The position numbers were made by a program, and so were the translations under genes. DNA of 64,000 bases from Pseudomonadota bacterium (lineage in GTDB: Bacteria > Pseudomonadota > Gammaproteobacteria > Steroidobacterales > Steroidobacteraceae): contig JANXWS010000017.1 of NCBI GenBank assembly GCA_025351005.1, positions 56,906-120,905 of the forward strand, written 5' to 3'. Below the pieces are notes generated by a model that was not told the DNA's origin, ran no database searches, and saw nothing but the letters and a program-made list of their open reading frames with translations. Position 1 is the first letter of the stretch. Each line of letters opens with the position of its first letter. Shown here one piece after another: positions 1 through 8,030 of the stretch.

Positions 1-102
1 ATCCTGCAGGGCGGCCTCGTCACCGGGCTCATGGCGATGCTGCTGTACGACGGGATGGCGGGGCTCGAGAAGCGCCTGCTGCGCGCCGTTCATGTCGGCT
101 GA
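1..102 (+). CDS. 3' end of an unidentified gene (partial)
   Basis: The window opens inside a reading frame of 33 codons that closes with TGA at 100-102. The visible tail is hydrophobic at first (LVTGLMAMLLYDGMAGL) and ends in a short basic stretch, so it may be the last membrane-associated segment of a protein. The fragment is too short to assign a family. The 97 nt between it and the next gene contain a small ORF (162-203) but no clear terminator. Confidence 0.5.
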   Translation: MLQGGLVTGLMAMLLYDGMAGLEKRLLRAVHVG

Positions 103-199
103 CACCGTTGAACGGGCCGTGGTCGGCGGCGGCGGGCAATGACTTTGGCTACAATCCCGGCATGAAGGCCCCGCGACCGACAGTTCCGCTGCTGCAGCC

Positions 200-1177
200 G
201 TGATCCCGGTCCGCGACCTGCCGGCCGAGCTGATCGAAAGACGCCCGGGGCTGCCGGTGGTCGAGCTGCCGACGCTTATGCTGATCCTCGCGACCTACGC
301 CGGCTGGCTCGCGATCACGTTCGCGTACGGCCGCTGGCCGCTGTGGCTCGTGGCACCGGTCACGGCCGTGCTGCTGACGCTGCACAGCTCCCTGCAGCAC
401 GAGATCCTGCATGGCCATCCGACGCGCTGGCGCGGCGTCAATCACGTGCTCGCGGTCGTGCCGCTGTCGCTGTGGCTGCCGTACGAACGCTACCGGGAGA
501 ACCACCTCAACCATCACATCAACGACCGCCTCACCGACCCCCTCGACGATCCGGAGACCAACTACTGGACGCCCGAGGACTGGACCCGGCTGGGTACGAT
601 CGGCCGCGGGCTCGTGCGGATCCAGCTGACGCTGGCGGGGCGGATGATCCTCGGCCCGTACTGGCGCATCCCGCGGTTCCTGCGCGGCGAGCTGTGGTCC
701 GTGGTCGCGAACCGGCGCCGGACGCGCGCGATCTGGCTCGAGCACCTGCTGTGGTGCGTCCCGGTCGTGCTCTGGGTGACGCAGGTCTGCGGCATCCCGT
801 TCTGGCTGTACGTCGTCGCGATGGTGGCGCCCGGCAACAGCATCCTGCTGGTGCGGTCGTTCGCCGAGCATCGCGCCCGCCCGCCCGTGCGCGAGCGGAC
901 CGCGATCGTCGAGCGCTCGTGGCTGCTGGGGCCGCTGTTCCTCTTCAACAACCTGCACGCGATGCACCACGAGGAACCGCTGATGCCCTGGTACGAGTAC
1001 AACGCCCGCTACCGCGCGATCCGCGAGCGCCTGATCGCGGCGAACGGCGGGCTCGTGTACGTCACTTACTTCGACGTCGCGCGCCGCTTCCTGTTCCGGG
1101 CGCACGATGCGCCGGAGCACCCGACCGGCCGGGTGCCGCGGCTCCGGCCCGCAACCGGCGTCGGTCGCACGGCTTAA
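200..1177 (+). CDS. Membrane fatty acid desaturase family protein
   Basis: A 325-residue integral membrane protein of the diiron fatty acid desaturase/hydroxylase family. Three histidine boxes are visible: H67-EIL-H71 with H73, H102-LN-HH106 and H253-AM-HH257, set among hydrophobic segments. This spacing is that of desaturases that use O2 and an electron donor to desaturate or hydroxylate acyl chains. The substrate cannot be read. The start is a GTG at 200 that overlaps the stop of a 13-codon ORF (162-203), so the two could be translationally coupled. The next gene is on the other strand and converges on it with 21 nt between, so the gene is transcribed on its own or with the cut-off upstream gene. 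Length and boxes are complete. A related hydroxylase or ketolase remains possible. Confidence 0.85.
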   Translation: MIPVRDLPAELIERRPGLPVVELPTLMLILATYAGWLAITFAYGRWPLWLVAPVTAVLLTLHSSLQHEILHGHPTRWRGVNHVLAVVPLSLWLPYERYRENHLNHHINDRLTDPLDDPETNYWTPEDWTRLGTIGRGLVRIQLTLAGRMILGPYWRIPRFLRGELWSVVANRRRTRAIWLEHLLWCVPVVLWVTQVCGIPFWLYVVAMVAPGNSILLVRSFAEHRARPPVRERTAIVERSWLLGPLFLFNNLHAMHHEEPLMPWYEYNARYRAIRERLIAANGGLVYVTYFDVARRFLFRAHDAPEHPTGRVPRLRPATGVGRTA

Positions 1178-1198
1178 GCGGCGCGTGCGCGCGACCGC

Positions 1199-2014
1199 TC
1201 AGGCGGGCAGCGGGTAGCCGGCCGCCCGCGCCGCCCGGTCCCAATCGAGCGTCGTCGCAAAATGCTGCCGGTCGGCGGCGGCGAAACCCTCGATCAGCAG
1301 CTCGTCGCCGAAGGGCTTGAACCAGTCGCGCGATGCGGCCGCGACCAGCGCCGCCCGCAGCCGAGCCACGGTCTCCTCCGGCACGCCGGCGGCGGCTACG
1401 AAGGCGGGCATGGGCGCGAGGTCGGTCGAGGCGAGCACGCGCACGCCGGCCGTCAGCGCCGGCTCGTGCCGGGCGATCAGCAGGTGCCAGTAGGCATCGA
1501 GGGGGCCCACGTCGATGCGGCCCTCGCGCACGGCGTCGAGCACCGCGCGCGCCGTCACGAGCCTGCCGACCATCCGGCCGTACAGCGCCGGCCGCTCCGC
1601 CGTGCGGAACCCGAGCAGGTGATGGCGGAACGCGTTGAAGCCCGAATGCGAGTGCTGCACGGTCCAGCCGGCCGTGCCGCCGAAGGTGTCCTCGAGCCGC
1701 CGGAACGGAGCGTCCGCCCGGACGATCAGGTCGGAACGATATACCGGCGACCCCTGCGCCCAGGGCGCGCGCGGGATCGGTGCCGCGATGGGCACCACCC
1801 GCGCGAGCTCGAGCGCGATCGGGTAGCCGCACATCAGCACGCAGCCGACGTCGGGCCGCGTCCACAGGTCCTCGAGCGGCCGCGGCGCCGGATGGGGCAC
1901 GTAGGTGAGCGGCACGCCGGCTTCATCCGCGACATGCTCGAGGAGCTTGCGCCATGCGCCCTCGACGTCGGCGCTCACCGCGTACATGCGGGCGTTCATG
2001 ATCTGGTCGGTCAC
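1199..2014 (-). CDS. PhnD-like periplasmic-binding-fold protein without signal peptide
   Basis: A 271-residue protein resembling PhnD/phosphonate-type ABC substrate-binding proteins (PF12974). The pattern is a two-lobed fold with a WTRPDVGCVLMCGYP stretch near residue 55, a GSPVYRSDLIV strand, and the GWTVQHSHSGFNAFRH and IDVGPLDAYWHLL segments that normally line the ligand site. There is no recognisable N-terminal signal peptide and no ABC permease or ATPase beside it, so it may act in the cytoplasm or be exported by an unseen route. Its ATG overlaps the stop of the upstream MttB-family gene by four bases (ATGA, 2011-2014), so the two are co-translated. The pairing suggests it binds or delivers a small substrate or product of that methyltransferase. 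This role is inference. Confidence 0.65.
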   Translation of the reverse strand: MTDQIMNARMYAVSADVEGAWRKLLEHVADEAGVPLTYVPHPAPRPLEDLWTRPDVGCVLMCGYPIALELARVVPIAAPIPRAPWAQGSPVYRSDLIVRADAPFRRLEDTFGGTAGWTVQHSHSGFNAFRHHLLGFRTAERPALYGRMVGRLVTARAVLDAVREGRIDVGPLDAYWHLLIARHEPALTAGVRVLASTDLAPMPAFVAAAGVPEETVARLRAALVAAASRDWFKPFGDELLIEGFAAADRQHFATTLDWDRAARAAGYPLPA

Positions 2015-3546
2015 AAGCGCGCGAGCTCCGCGCTGCGCCTCAGCACGTACGCGTCCAGCTCCTCCTTCACGGCCGCGTCGAGCGGCGGCGCCCGGTACTC
2101 GGCGAGCAGCTGCTTCCAGAGGGCGGTGGCGCGCCGGGTCGCGTCCTTCGAGCCCGCGTCGGTCCAGTTCTCGAAGTTGGACCAGTCGGACAGGAGCGGG
2201 CGGTAGAACGCGGTCTCGTAGCGCGCCAGCGTGTGTGCGCTGCCGAAGAAATGGCCCCCGGGCGCGACGCCCTTGATCGCGTCGATGCCGAGGTCGTCAT
2301 CGTCGAACGCGACCGGCTTCAGCAGCTCCGCCCAGGTGCGCAGCAGCTCGGCGTCGACGATGATCTTCTCGAGCGAGGCCGACAGGCCGCCCTCGAGCCA
2401 GCCGGCCGCGTGGTTGATCAGATGGCTGTGGCTCAGGATCGCCGCCTGCAGCGAGAACGCGGTCTCGTAGGTCGACTGCGCGTCGACCGCGGGCGAGGCG
2501 TTCACCGCGCTCGTGCGGACCGGGATCCGGAGCCGGCGACCGATCTGCGCGCTGGCGAGTACGCCGTTGACGTATTCGGGAGTGCCGAACGCGGGCGAGC
2601 CGGTGCGCATGTCGACGTTGGACGTGAAGCTGCCGATCACGCACGGCGTTCCCGGGCGAAGCAGCTGGCAGAGCGCAACGATGGCGAGCGCCTCCGCCGT
2701 CTGCTGCACCAGCGCCCCGGCCAGCGTCACCGGCGCCATCGCGCCCATCAGCGTGAACGGCGTGATGACGACGCACTGGCCGTGCCGGGCCATGACCATG
2801 ATGTTGTCGAGGATCTCGGCGTCGACGCGGCGCGGCGAGTTGACGTTGGTCACCGACATCAGCGTGGGCCTGGCGGTGAGCGCCTCGACCGAACAGCCGT
2901 GCTCGATCGCCGACATCGCGATCGCGTCCTCCGCCTGCACCCCGCCGACGCCACGCGCCGCCCAGACGATGTCGGCGCACTCGATGTGCGCACGGTAGGC
3001 CGCGAGGTGGCGGGTCGCGACCGGCACGTCGACGGGCTCGACCACGATGCCGCCCTGCCAGTGCAGGATGCCGAGCCGGTGGGTGAGCTTCAGGATGTTG
3101 CAGAAGGCCTCCAGGTCGCCGAAGCGCCGCCCGGACTCGAGATCGCTGATGTTCGGCGCGCCGTTGACCGGCCCGAAGTTGACGACATTGCCGCCGACGT
3201 GCAGGTGCCGGTCGGGATTGCGGGCGTGCAGCACGAAGCGTTCGGGAGCGGTCGCGAGCTGCGCGAGCACGATGTCCCGGCCGAGGCGGACCATCTGCGT
3301 CGCGTCGTCGACCAGCGCCCCGGCACGCCGGTAGACGTCGCGTGCGCTTGCGCTGCGGATCTCGAGCCCCGCCTCCTCGAGGACCCGGAACGCGGCATCC
3401 AGAATCCGCTCGACCTGCGCGGACGACAGCACCTCGAGCGGTGGCCAGGGATTGGTGAGGCGCGGCAGGGCCGCGAGCGTCGGGCCCATCGAGCGGGTCG
3501 TGCGGCTGCGGCTGCCGCGGCGGGAGTGGCCGGTGTTCTCGATCAC
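2011..3546 (-). CDS. MttB-superfamily methyltransferase, non-pyrrolysine (paralogue 1)
   Basis: A 511-residue protein of the trimethylamine methyltransferase MttB superfamily (COG5598). Such enzymes move a methyl group from a quaternary or tertiary amine to the cobalt of a partner corrinoid protein. The frame is continuous with no in-frame TAG, so it lacks pyrrolysine and belongs with the MtgB/MtpB/MtcB-like branch, whose known substrates are glycine betaine, proline betaine or carnitine. Recognisable family blocks are LHARNPDRHLHVGG, ISDLESGRRFGDLEAF, VEPVDVPV, TLMGAMAPVTLAGAL, PAFGTPEYVNG and AAGWLEGGLSASLEKIIVDAE. It lacks the LHHSGGT and DKPFMGSVT forms seen in paralogues 3 and 4, which points to another substrate. 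It is translationally coupled to the PhnD-like gene. The cognate corrinoid protein is probably the one at 33.6 kb, the only one in the window. Confidence 0.88.
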   Translation of the reverse strand: MIENTGHSRRGSRSRTTRSMGPTLAALPRLTNPWPPLEVLSSAQVERILDAAFRVLEEAGLEIRSASARDVYRRAGALVDDATQMVRLGRDIVLAQLATAPERFVLHARNPDRHLHVGGNVVNFGPVNGAPNISDLESGRRFGDLEAFCNILKLTHRLGILHWQGGIVVEPVDVPVATRHLAAYRAHIECADIVWAARGVGGVQAEDAIAMSAIEHGCSVEALTARPTLMSVTNVNSPRRVDAEILDNIMVMARHGQCVVITPFTLMGAMAPVTLAGALVQQTAEALAIVALCQLLRPGTPCVIGSFTSNVDMRTGSPAFGTPEYVNGVLASAQIGRRLRIPVRTSAVNASPAVDAQSTYETAFSLQAAILSHSHLINHAAGWLEGGLSASLEKIIVDAELLRTWAELLKPVAFDDDDLGIDAIKGVAPGGHFFGSAHTLARYETAFYRPLLSDWSNFENWTDAGSKDATRRATALWKQLLAEYRAPPLDAAVKEELDAYVLRRSAELARL

Positions 3547-3657
3547 GGCGCTACCTTACCGCGCCGCCGGCCCGTCGGCACGCAGTCGGTGCGCGCGCGC
3601 CGAGCGACCAGCGTCCGCGGGCGGGGACCGGAATCCGATCCGGCCAAGTCCGCGCCA

Positions 3658-5928
3658 TCACGCCAGCGGGTGAACGCGATGGTCGACCAGGCCCTGCAGC
3701 GGGCCCAGGTATTTCTCGTAGTTCCGCCAGCGGCCGCTCGAGCCCGAATGGACCTTCTGCCGGACCTGCCACTTGCTGGCCGTGATCACGACGCGTTCGG
3801 TCTTGTGAAAATCGAGGCATCTGGAGTCCCACGGCAGCCCGACGAAGTCGAGCATCCGCCGCGTCCAGCCCTCCTGGTCCTCGATCAGCGCCTCGTACGG
3901 GACCTCGAGCAGCGCGCTCGCCGGCAGCAGCGCCCGCCAGTGATCGGTGATGCGGACGTATTCGCCGTAAAAGTGCGCCAGATCGTTGAGGTCGTGGGCG
4001 TAGGGCCCGATGTTGAAGAAGTTCTGGAAGTAGATCGAAAGGCACGTGTCGAACGGATGGCGCCGCATGTGGATGATGCGGGCGCGTGGCAGGGCGAAGT
4101 GGATCAGCCCGGCGTGCAGGAAATTGGCGGGCATCTTGTCGACGACGCGCGTGGCTCCGCCGGACATTGACTGCAGGCGACCAAGATAGTCCCGCGCCAT
4201 GCCCGCGATCAGCTCCGGACCGGCTCGGGCCACGGGTTCCGCGTCCCGATATGCGTCGTAGGCCGCGTCCCAGAAGATCACTTCGCCGGCTCCGAACGCG
4301 GATGGATGGGACGCCAGGATCTGCTCGGTCAGTGAGGTACCCGATCTCGGCATGCCGACGATCAGTATCGGCAGCTCGGCGGCCGAGGCGTCGTCCGGAC
4401 GCCCGCGCATGAACGCCTCATCGAAGGTACGGATGATCTGGTCGACGCGGTCGGTCAGTTTCCTGCCGTCGTATTTCGCTCCCTGGCGCTTCGAGAGCTC
4501 GTTGGCTCGCCGGTAGTGACTGAATGCGTCGTCGTATTCCTGCACGTCGTCGAAGTACTTGCCGAGCGCATAGCGCAGGCTGATCTCGGTCGCGAGTGGC
4601 AACCGCTTGTCGAGCAACGCCTCGGCTCCCGCGAGCCACTGGCGATCGTCGCGCGTCATCTTTCGATGCGTCGCGATCCCGGAGTAGCCGAAGGCGAAGT
4701 CCGGCCTCAACTCGATCGCACGCCTGAACAGGGACTCTGCGTCGGCGAACTGGCCGCGGTCAGCCCGTAGCTCCCCCAGGAACGAGAGTGCTTCGACGTA
4801 ATTCGGGTCGATGGCCAGAGCGGCGGCGCAGCTCTTTTCGGCGTCGTCCGGACGCCGCTGCTGGCGCAGCGCAAGCCCGAGGCTCAGGTGGGCCGGGGCG
4901 TAGTCCGGCTGCAGCGCGAGTGCCCGGCTGAAACTCTCCGCCGCCTCGTCGACGTGCCGCAGTTCGAAGAGCACGGTGCCTAGATTGCAGTGGCTCTCGG
5001 CGCGCCGTGGCTCAAGCTCGATGGCCCGCTGGTAGAGGGACACCGATTCGCGACTTTCGCCCAGGTCCCGCAGCACGGCGCCGAGATTGTTGAGCGCGTC
5101 CACGTAAGCCGCGTTCAGCGTCAGGGCTTGCCGGTAGTGGGCGACCGCCTCCTCGCGACGCCCCAGGGCCGCGAGCACGAGTCCCAGGCTGTTGTGCGCG
5201 CTGCTCGACCGGGGATCGAGCCCGACCGCCCGCTCGCTGAGCGTCATCGCCTCACCGAGAAGGCCCTGCCGCACCAGCGCGTTGCCCAGGTTGCAGAGTA
5301 TCTGCACGTCGTCGGGCTTCATGCCGAGCGCCGTGCGGTAGCAGCGCGCGGCTTCCGTGTACTGGCCGAGCTCGAGGAACGCATTGCCCAGGTTGTTCTG
5401 CGCCTCGACGAGCTGCGGGTTCCGCTGCAGCGCGCGTTCGTAGAGCGGAACCGCGTCGCGCGCCCGTCCGAGTCCGCGCAGTGAATTGGCGGCATCGACC
5501 AGGGCCTCGACATTGCCCGGCTGGATCGCGAGCACTCGTCGCAGGCTCTCGAGCGCCGGCGCCCACTGCGCGCGGTCGTGCAGTGCCGCGCCCAGGTTAG
5601 CGTGCGCCTCGGCATCGTTAGGAAGGAGCTCGGCGGCCCGGCGCAGAGCCTGCAAAGCGTCCTTGCCCTGCCGCACGAGTGCGACGCCGAGGACTTTCCA
5701 CAGCATCCCGGCGTTCGGTTGCGTCGCGAGCAGGGCGCGGGCCTTGAGCTCCGCCTCGCCGAGGCGGTCTTGGTTGACGAGTGTCACCAGCGCGCTCACC
5801 TCGTGCGGGTTCGCGGGTGACGGCGGCGTGGCGGGGGCGACCACCTGACCGTGGCAGTACTTGTATTTCCTGCCGCTGCCGCAGGGGCAGGGCTCGTTGC
5901 GACCCGGCCTGGCTCCGCCGCTATTCAT
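3658..5928 (-). CDS. SEC-C / TPR-repeat / sulfotransferase protein
   Basis: A 756-residue three-part protein. Residues 12-25 form a SEC-C zinc motif (CPCGSGRKYKYCHG). Residues of roughly 50-430 are tandem tetratricopeptide repeats with the usual A-x-x-NLG-x-L and A-L-x-P spacing. Residues of about 520-745 are a sulfotransferase domain (Sulfotransfer_3/TPST type) with the PAPS 5'-phosphosulfate loop GMPRSGTSLTEQIL, DKMPANF, the 3'-phosphate segment IIHMRRHPFDTCLSIYFQNF and the C-terminal FHKTERVVITASKWQVRQ. It should transfer sulfate from PAPS to an acceptor, with TPRs recruiting the acceptor or a partner. The acceptor is unknown. It shares 8 bases with the upstream sulfotransferase gene (ATGAATAG, 5921-5928), so the two form an operon. 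No signal peptide is seen. Confidence 0.88.
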   Translation of the reverse strand: MNSGGARPGRNEPCPCGSGRKYKYCHGQVVAPATPPSPANPHEVSALVTLVNQDRLGEAELKARALLATQPNAGMLWKVLGVALVRQGKDALQALRRAAELLPNDAEAHANLGAALHDRAQWAPALESLRRVLAIQPGNVEALVDAANSLRGLGRARDAVPLYERALQRNPQLVEAQNNLGNAFLELGQYTEAARCYRTALGMKPDDVQILCNLGNALVRQGLLGEAMTLSERAVGLDPRSSSAHNSLGLVLAALGRREEAVAHYRQALTLNAAYVDALNNLGAVLRDLGESRESVSLYQRAIELEPRRAESHCNLGTVLFELRHVDEAAESFSRALALQPDYAPAHLSLGLALRQQRRPDDAEKSCAAALAIDPNYVEALSFLGELRADRGQFADAESLFRRAIELRPDFAFGYSGIATHRKMTRDDRQWLAGAEALLDKRLPLATEISLRYALGKYFDDVQEYDDAFSHYRRANELSKRQGAKYDGRKLTDRVDQIIRTFDEAFMRGRPDDASAAELPILIVGMPRSGTSLTEQILASHPSAFGAGEVIFWDAAYDAYRDAEPVARAGPELIAGMARDYLGRLQSMSGGATRVVDKMPANFLHAGLIHFALPRARIIHMRRHPFDTCLSIYFQNFFNIGPYAHDLNDLAHFYGEYVRITDHWRALLPASALLEVPYEALIEDQEGWTRRMLDFVGLPWDSRCLDFHKTERVVITASKWQVRQKVHSGSSGRWRNYEKYLGPLQGLVDHRVHPLA

Positions 5929-7945
5929 CGCGGTAGCGGGTCAGGGCGTCACCGAGAGCGGCCTGCAGTGGGCCGAGCCATTGCTCGAAATTCGTCCAGT
6001 GGTCGAGCCCTTCGCGGAAGATCGGCTGGCGAACCTGCTCGGAGCTCGCGGTGCGCACGTTGCGCTGCGTCTTGTGAAACTCGACGCACTGCGGCTCGAA
6101 CTCGAGGTTGCAGAAATCGAGCAGCCGTCGCACGTTACCCTCGAGATCATCGACCACATCCTCGTGCTGCACGCGCAGCACCCGTCCGGGCAGCACCCGG
6201 TCCCAATGCCACATCAGCTCGAGGTACGTGCGGTAGTAGCGCGCGATGTCCTCGATGCTGTAAGTGAACTCCTGTCCGCGCGCGAACAGCTGCTTGAAAT
6301 TGCTGAAGCAGCAGGCCATAGGCTCGCGGCGCGCGTCGATGATCTTCGCGTTCGGCAGCATCAGGTGGATGAGGCCCAGGTGCCGGAAGTTGTTCGGCAT
6401 CTTGTCGATGAACAACGGCTTGCCGGTGCGGTAGACCCGCGTGGTGGCGAGGTACTTCTCGCCGAGCCCCCGGACTTCGTCGACAGTCAATTCGGCGAGA
6501 ATGCGTGGATAGCGCGGGTTCTCCGGGTCGGGATCCCGGCCGCGCAGCGTGCTGACGATCTGCTGCACATTCGGCAGTTCCATCGTGCCCTCGACCCGTG
6601 AGTGCGAGGCGAGGATCTGCTCGACCAGCGTCGAGCCCGACCGCGGCAGGCCGATGATGAAGATCGGATCCGGGTCCGGCGCACCCCAGCCGCGACGGCC
6701 GGCGAAGAACTCGGCGGTGCAGACCTCGATCTGCTGGTGCGCCTTGTTCTCGATGATGCTCGGCCGATAGCCGCTGCTGGCGTGTTTCAGTGCGTTTCCG
6801 AGCTCGTAGAAACGGAACGATTCCGCAAAGTCGCGCTGGTCCTCGAGCGCCTTCGCGAGCGCAAAACAGACGTGGAAGCGGTCGACGGTCGCGACCGAAG
6901 GGTCGGCTTGCAGCGCCCTGAGGCGCGCCAGTTCCTCGTCCGTGAACCGGTAGGTCTTGAGGTTGGCGAGGCTCCAGTAGGCATCGCCGAAGGCCGGCCG
7001 GCACGCGGCGGCTCGGTGGTAGGACGCTATCGCCTCGTCGCGGCGCCCCTGCGTCTTGAGCGCATGGGCGATCGACAGGTGCAGGTCGGCGTCCGCGGGC
7101 GTTCCTCGCAGCAGGTCGCGGTACAGTTCGATTGCCCGCTCATGCTCGCCGAGGCCGGCGCAGGCTGTGGCGGTGAGGCCCTGGTAGTAGAGCCGGTTCT
7201 CGGGGTCTTCCGTCACCAGTCGCTCGAGTTCCCTGCGGGCGTCCGCGTACCGGTGCAGCTCGATGAGTACCTCGGCGTATTCCTTGCGCGCCGCACGATA
7301 GTCGGGAGCGAGTTCCAGGACCGCCGACAGCAGCAATTCCGGGTCGTCGTAGACGGACCGGGCGACGCCAATGCGGGCGAGCAGGCGCATGCCCTCGATG
7401 TGGGCGCCGTGCTTCATCAGGAAGGCACGCACCATCGGCTCGGCGGCATCCAGGTCGCCATCGACAAAGAGCCCCGTCGCGGTGACGACCTCGGGGGGTA
7501 CTTTGCGCATGGTCGCGACGTGGCTCCCCGCGGTCTCGGCGTTTCCCGCGTCGCCCGTCATCCGATAGAGGCCCTCGAGCATGCTCCAGCTTCCGGGCAG
7601 TGAATGATTGAGGTTGACGGCCGCCAGGAATGCCTCGATCGCCTGGGGCGCCTGCCTCATGAACACGAAGCAGTGTCCGCGCTCCTCGTGCAGGCGGCTG
7701 AAGCGGGGATGGCTCCGTTCGAGCTGGGCGAGAGTCTTGAGCGCGTCGGGGACACGCCCCGCGAATCGCTGCGCGGTCGCCGTGACCAGCAGCACGTCGC
7801 GGTCGTCAGGCGCCTCGGCCCGCAACGCTTCCGCCGCGGCCAGCCCTGCGGCGAACTTCTTCTCTTTCAGCAGTGCGCGTATCCGCCGGATGTCGGCGGC
7901 AATCGCCGGGGCGGCCGTCGTCGCGTCCGTGGCATCCATGAGCAT
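5921..7945 (-). CDS. TPR-repeat sulfotransferase (paralogue of the downstream gene)
   Basis: A 674-residue cytoplasmic-looking protein with an N-terminal TPR half (roughly residues 15-330) and a C-terminal sulfotransferase domain from about residue 427. That domain carries the PAPS loop IIGLPRSGSTLVEQIL, DKMPNNFRHLGLIH, the 3'-phosphate element IIDARREPMACCFSNFKQLF and the terminal EFHKTQRNVRTASSEQVRQP. The frame is open to 8020, but an intrinsic terminator hairpin of the gene behind it lies at 7950-7979. The start is therefore placed at the ATG at 7945 (a second ATG at 7939 is equally possible), just after that terminator. Unlike its downstream partner it has no SEC-C motif. The pair probably sulfates two related acceptors or one acceptor in two steps; the acceptor is unknown. 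Confidence 0.86.
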   Translation of the reverse strand: MLMDATDATTAAPAIAADIRRIRALLKEKKFAAGLAAAEALRAEAPDDRDVLLVTATAQRFAGRVPDALKTLAQLERSHPRFSRLHEERGHCFVFMRQAPQAIEAFLAAVNLNHSLPGSWSMLEGLYRMTGDAGNAETAGSHVATMRKVPPEVVTATGLFVDGDLDAAEPMVRAFLMKHGAHIEGMRLLARIGVARSVYDDPELLLSAVLELAPDYRAARKEYAEVLIELHRYADARRELERLVTEDPENRLYYQGLTATACAGLGEHERAIELYRDLLRGTPADADLHLSIAHALKTQGRRDEAIASYHRAAACRPAFGDAYWSLANLKTYRFTDEELARLRALQADPSVATVDRFHVCFALAKALEDQRDFAESFRFYELGNALKHASSGYRPSIIENKAHQQIEVCTAEFFAGRRGWGAPDPDPIFIIGLPRSGSTLVEQILASHSRVEGTMELPNVQQIVSTLRGRDPDPENPRYPRILAELTVDEVRGLGEKYLATTRVYRTGKPLFIDKMPNNFRHLGLIHLMLPNAKIIDARREPMACCFSNFKQLFARGQEFTYSIEDIARYYRTYLELMWHWDRVLPGRVLRVQHEDVVDDLEGNVRRLLDFCNLEFEPQCVEFHKTQRNVRTASSEQVRQPIFREGLDHWTNFEQWLGPLQAALGDALTRYRDE

Positions 7946-7949
7946 CCGT

Positions 7950-7979
7950 AAAAAAAGGGCGGACCCGAGGTCCGCCCTT
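7950..7979 (-). terminator. Rho-independent terminator of TonB receptor gene 1
   Basis: An 11-bp perfect stem, AAGGGCGGACC (7955-7965) against GGTCCGCCCTT (7969-7979), with a 3-nt loop. On the minus strand it is followed by a run of T (complement of the A-run 7950-7956). The orientation therefore ends transcription of the TonB receptor (8031-10718) and separates it from the sulfotransferase genes. Confidence 0.9.
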
Positions 7980-8030
7980 GATTCTACTGCAACCGGCCGG
8001 CGCCGGTTGCGAGGCGCCACTGTCGGCAGG

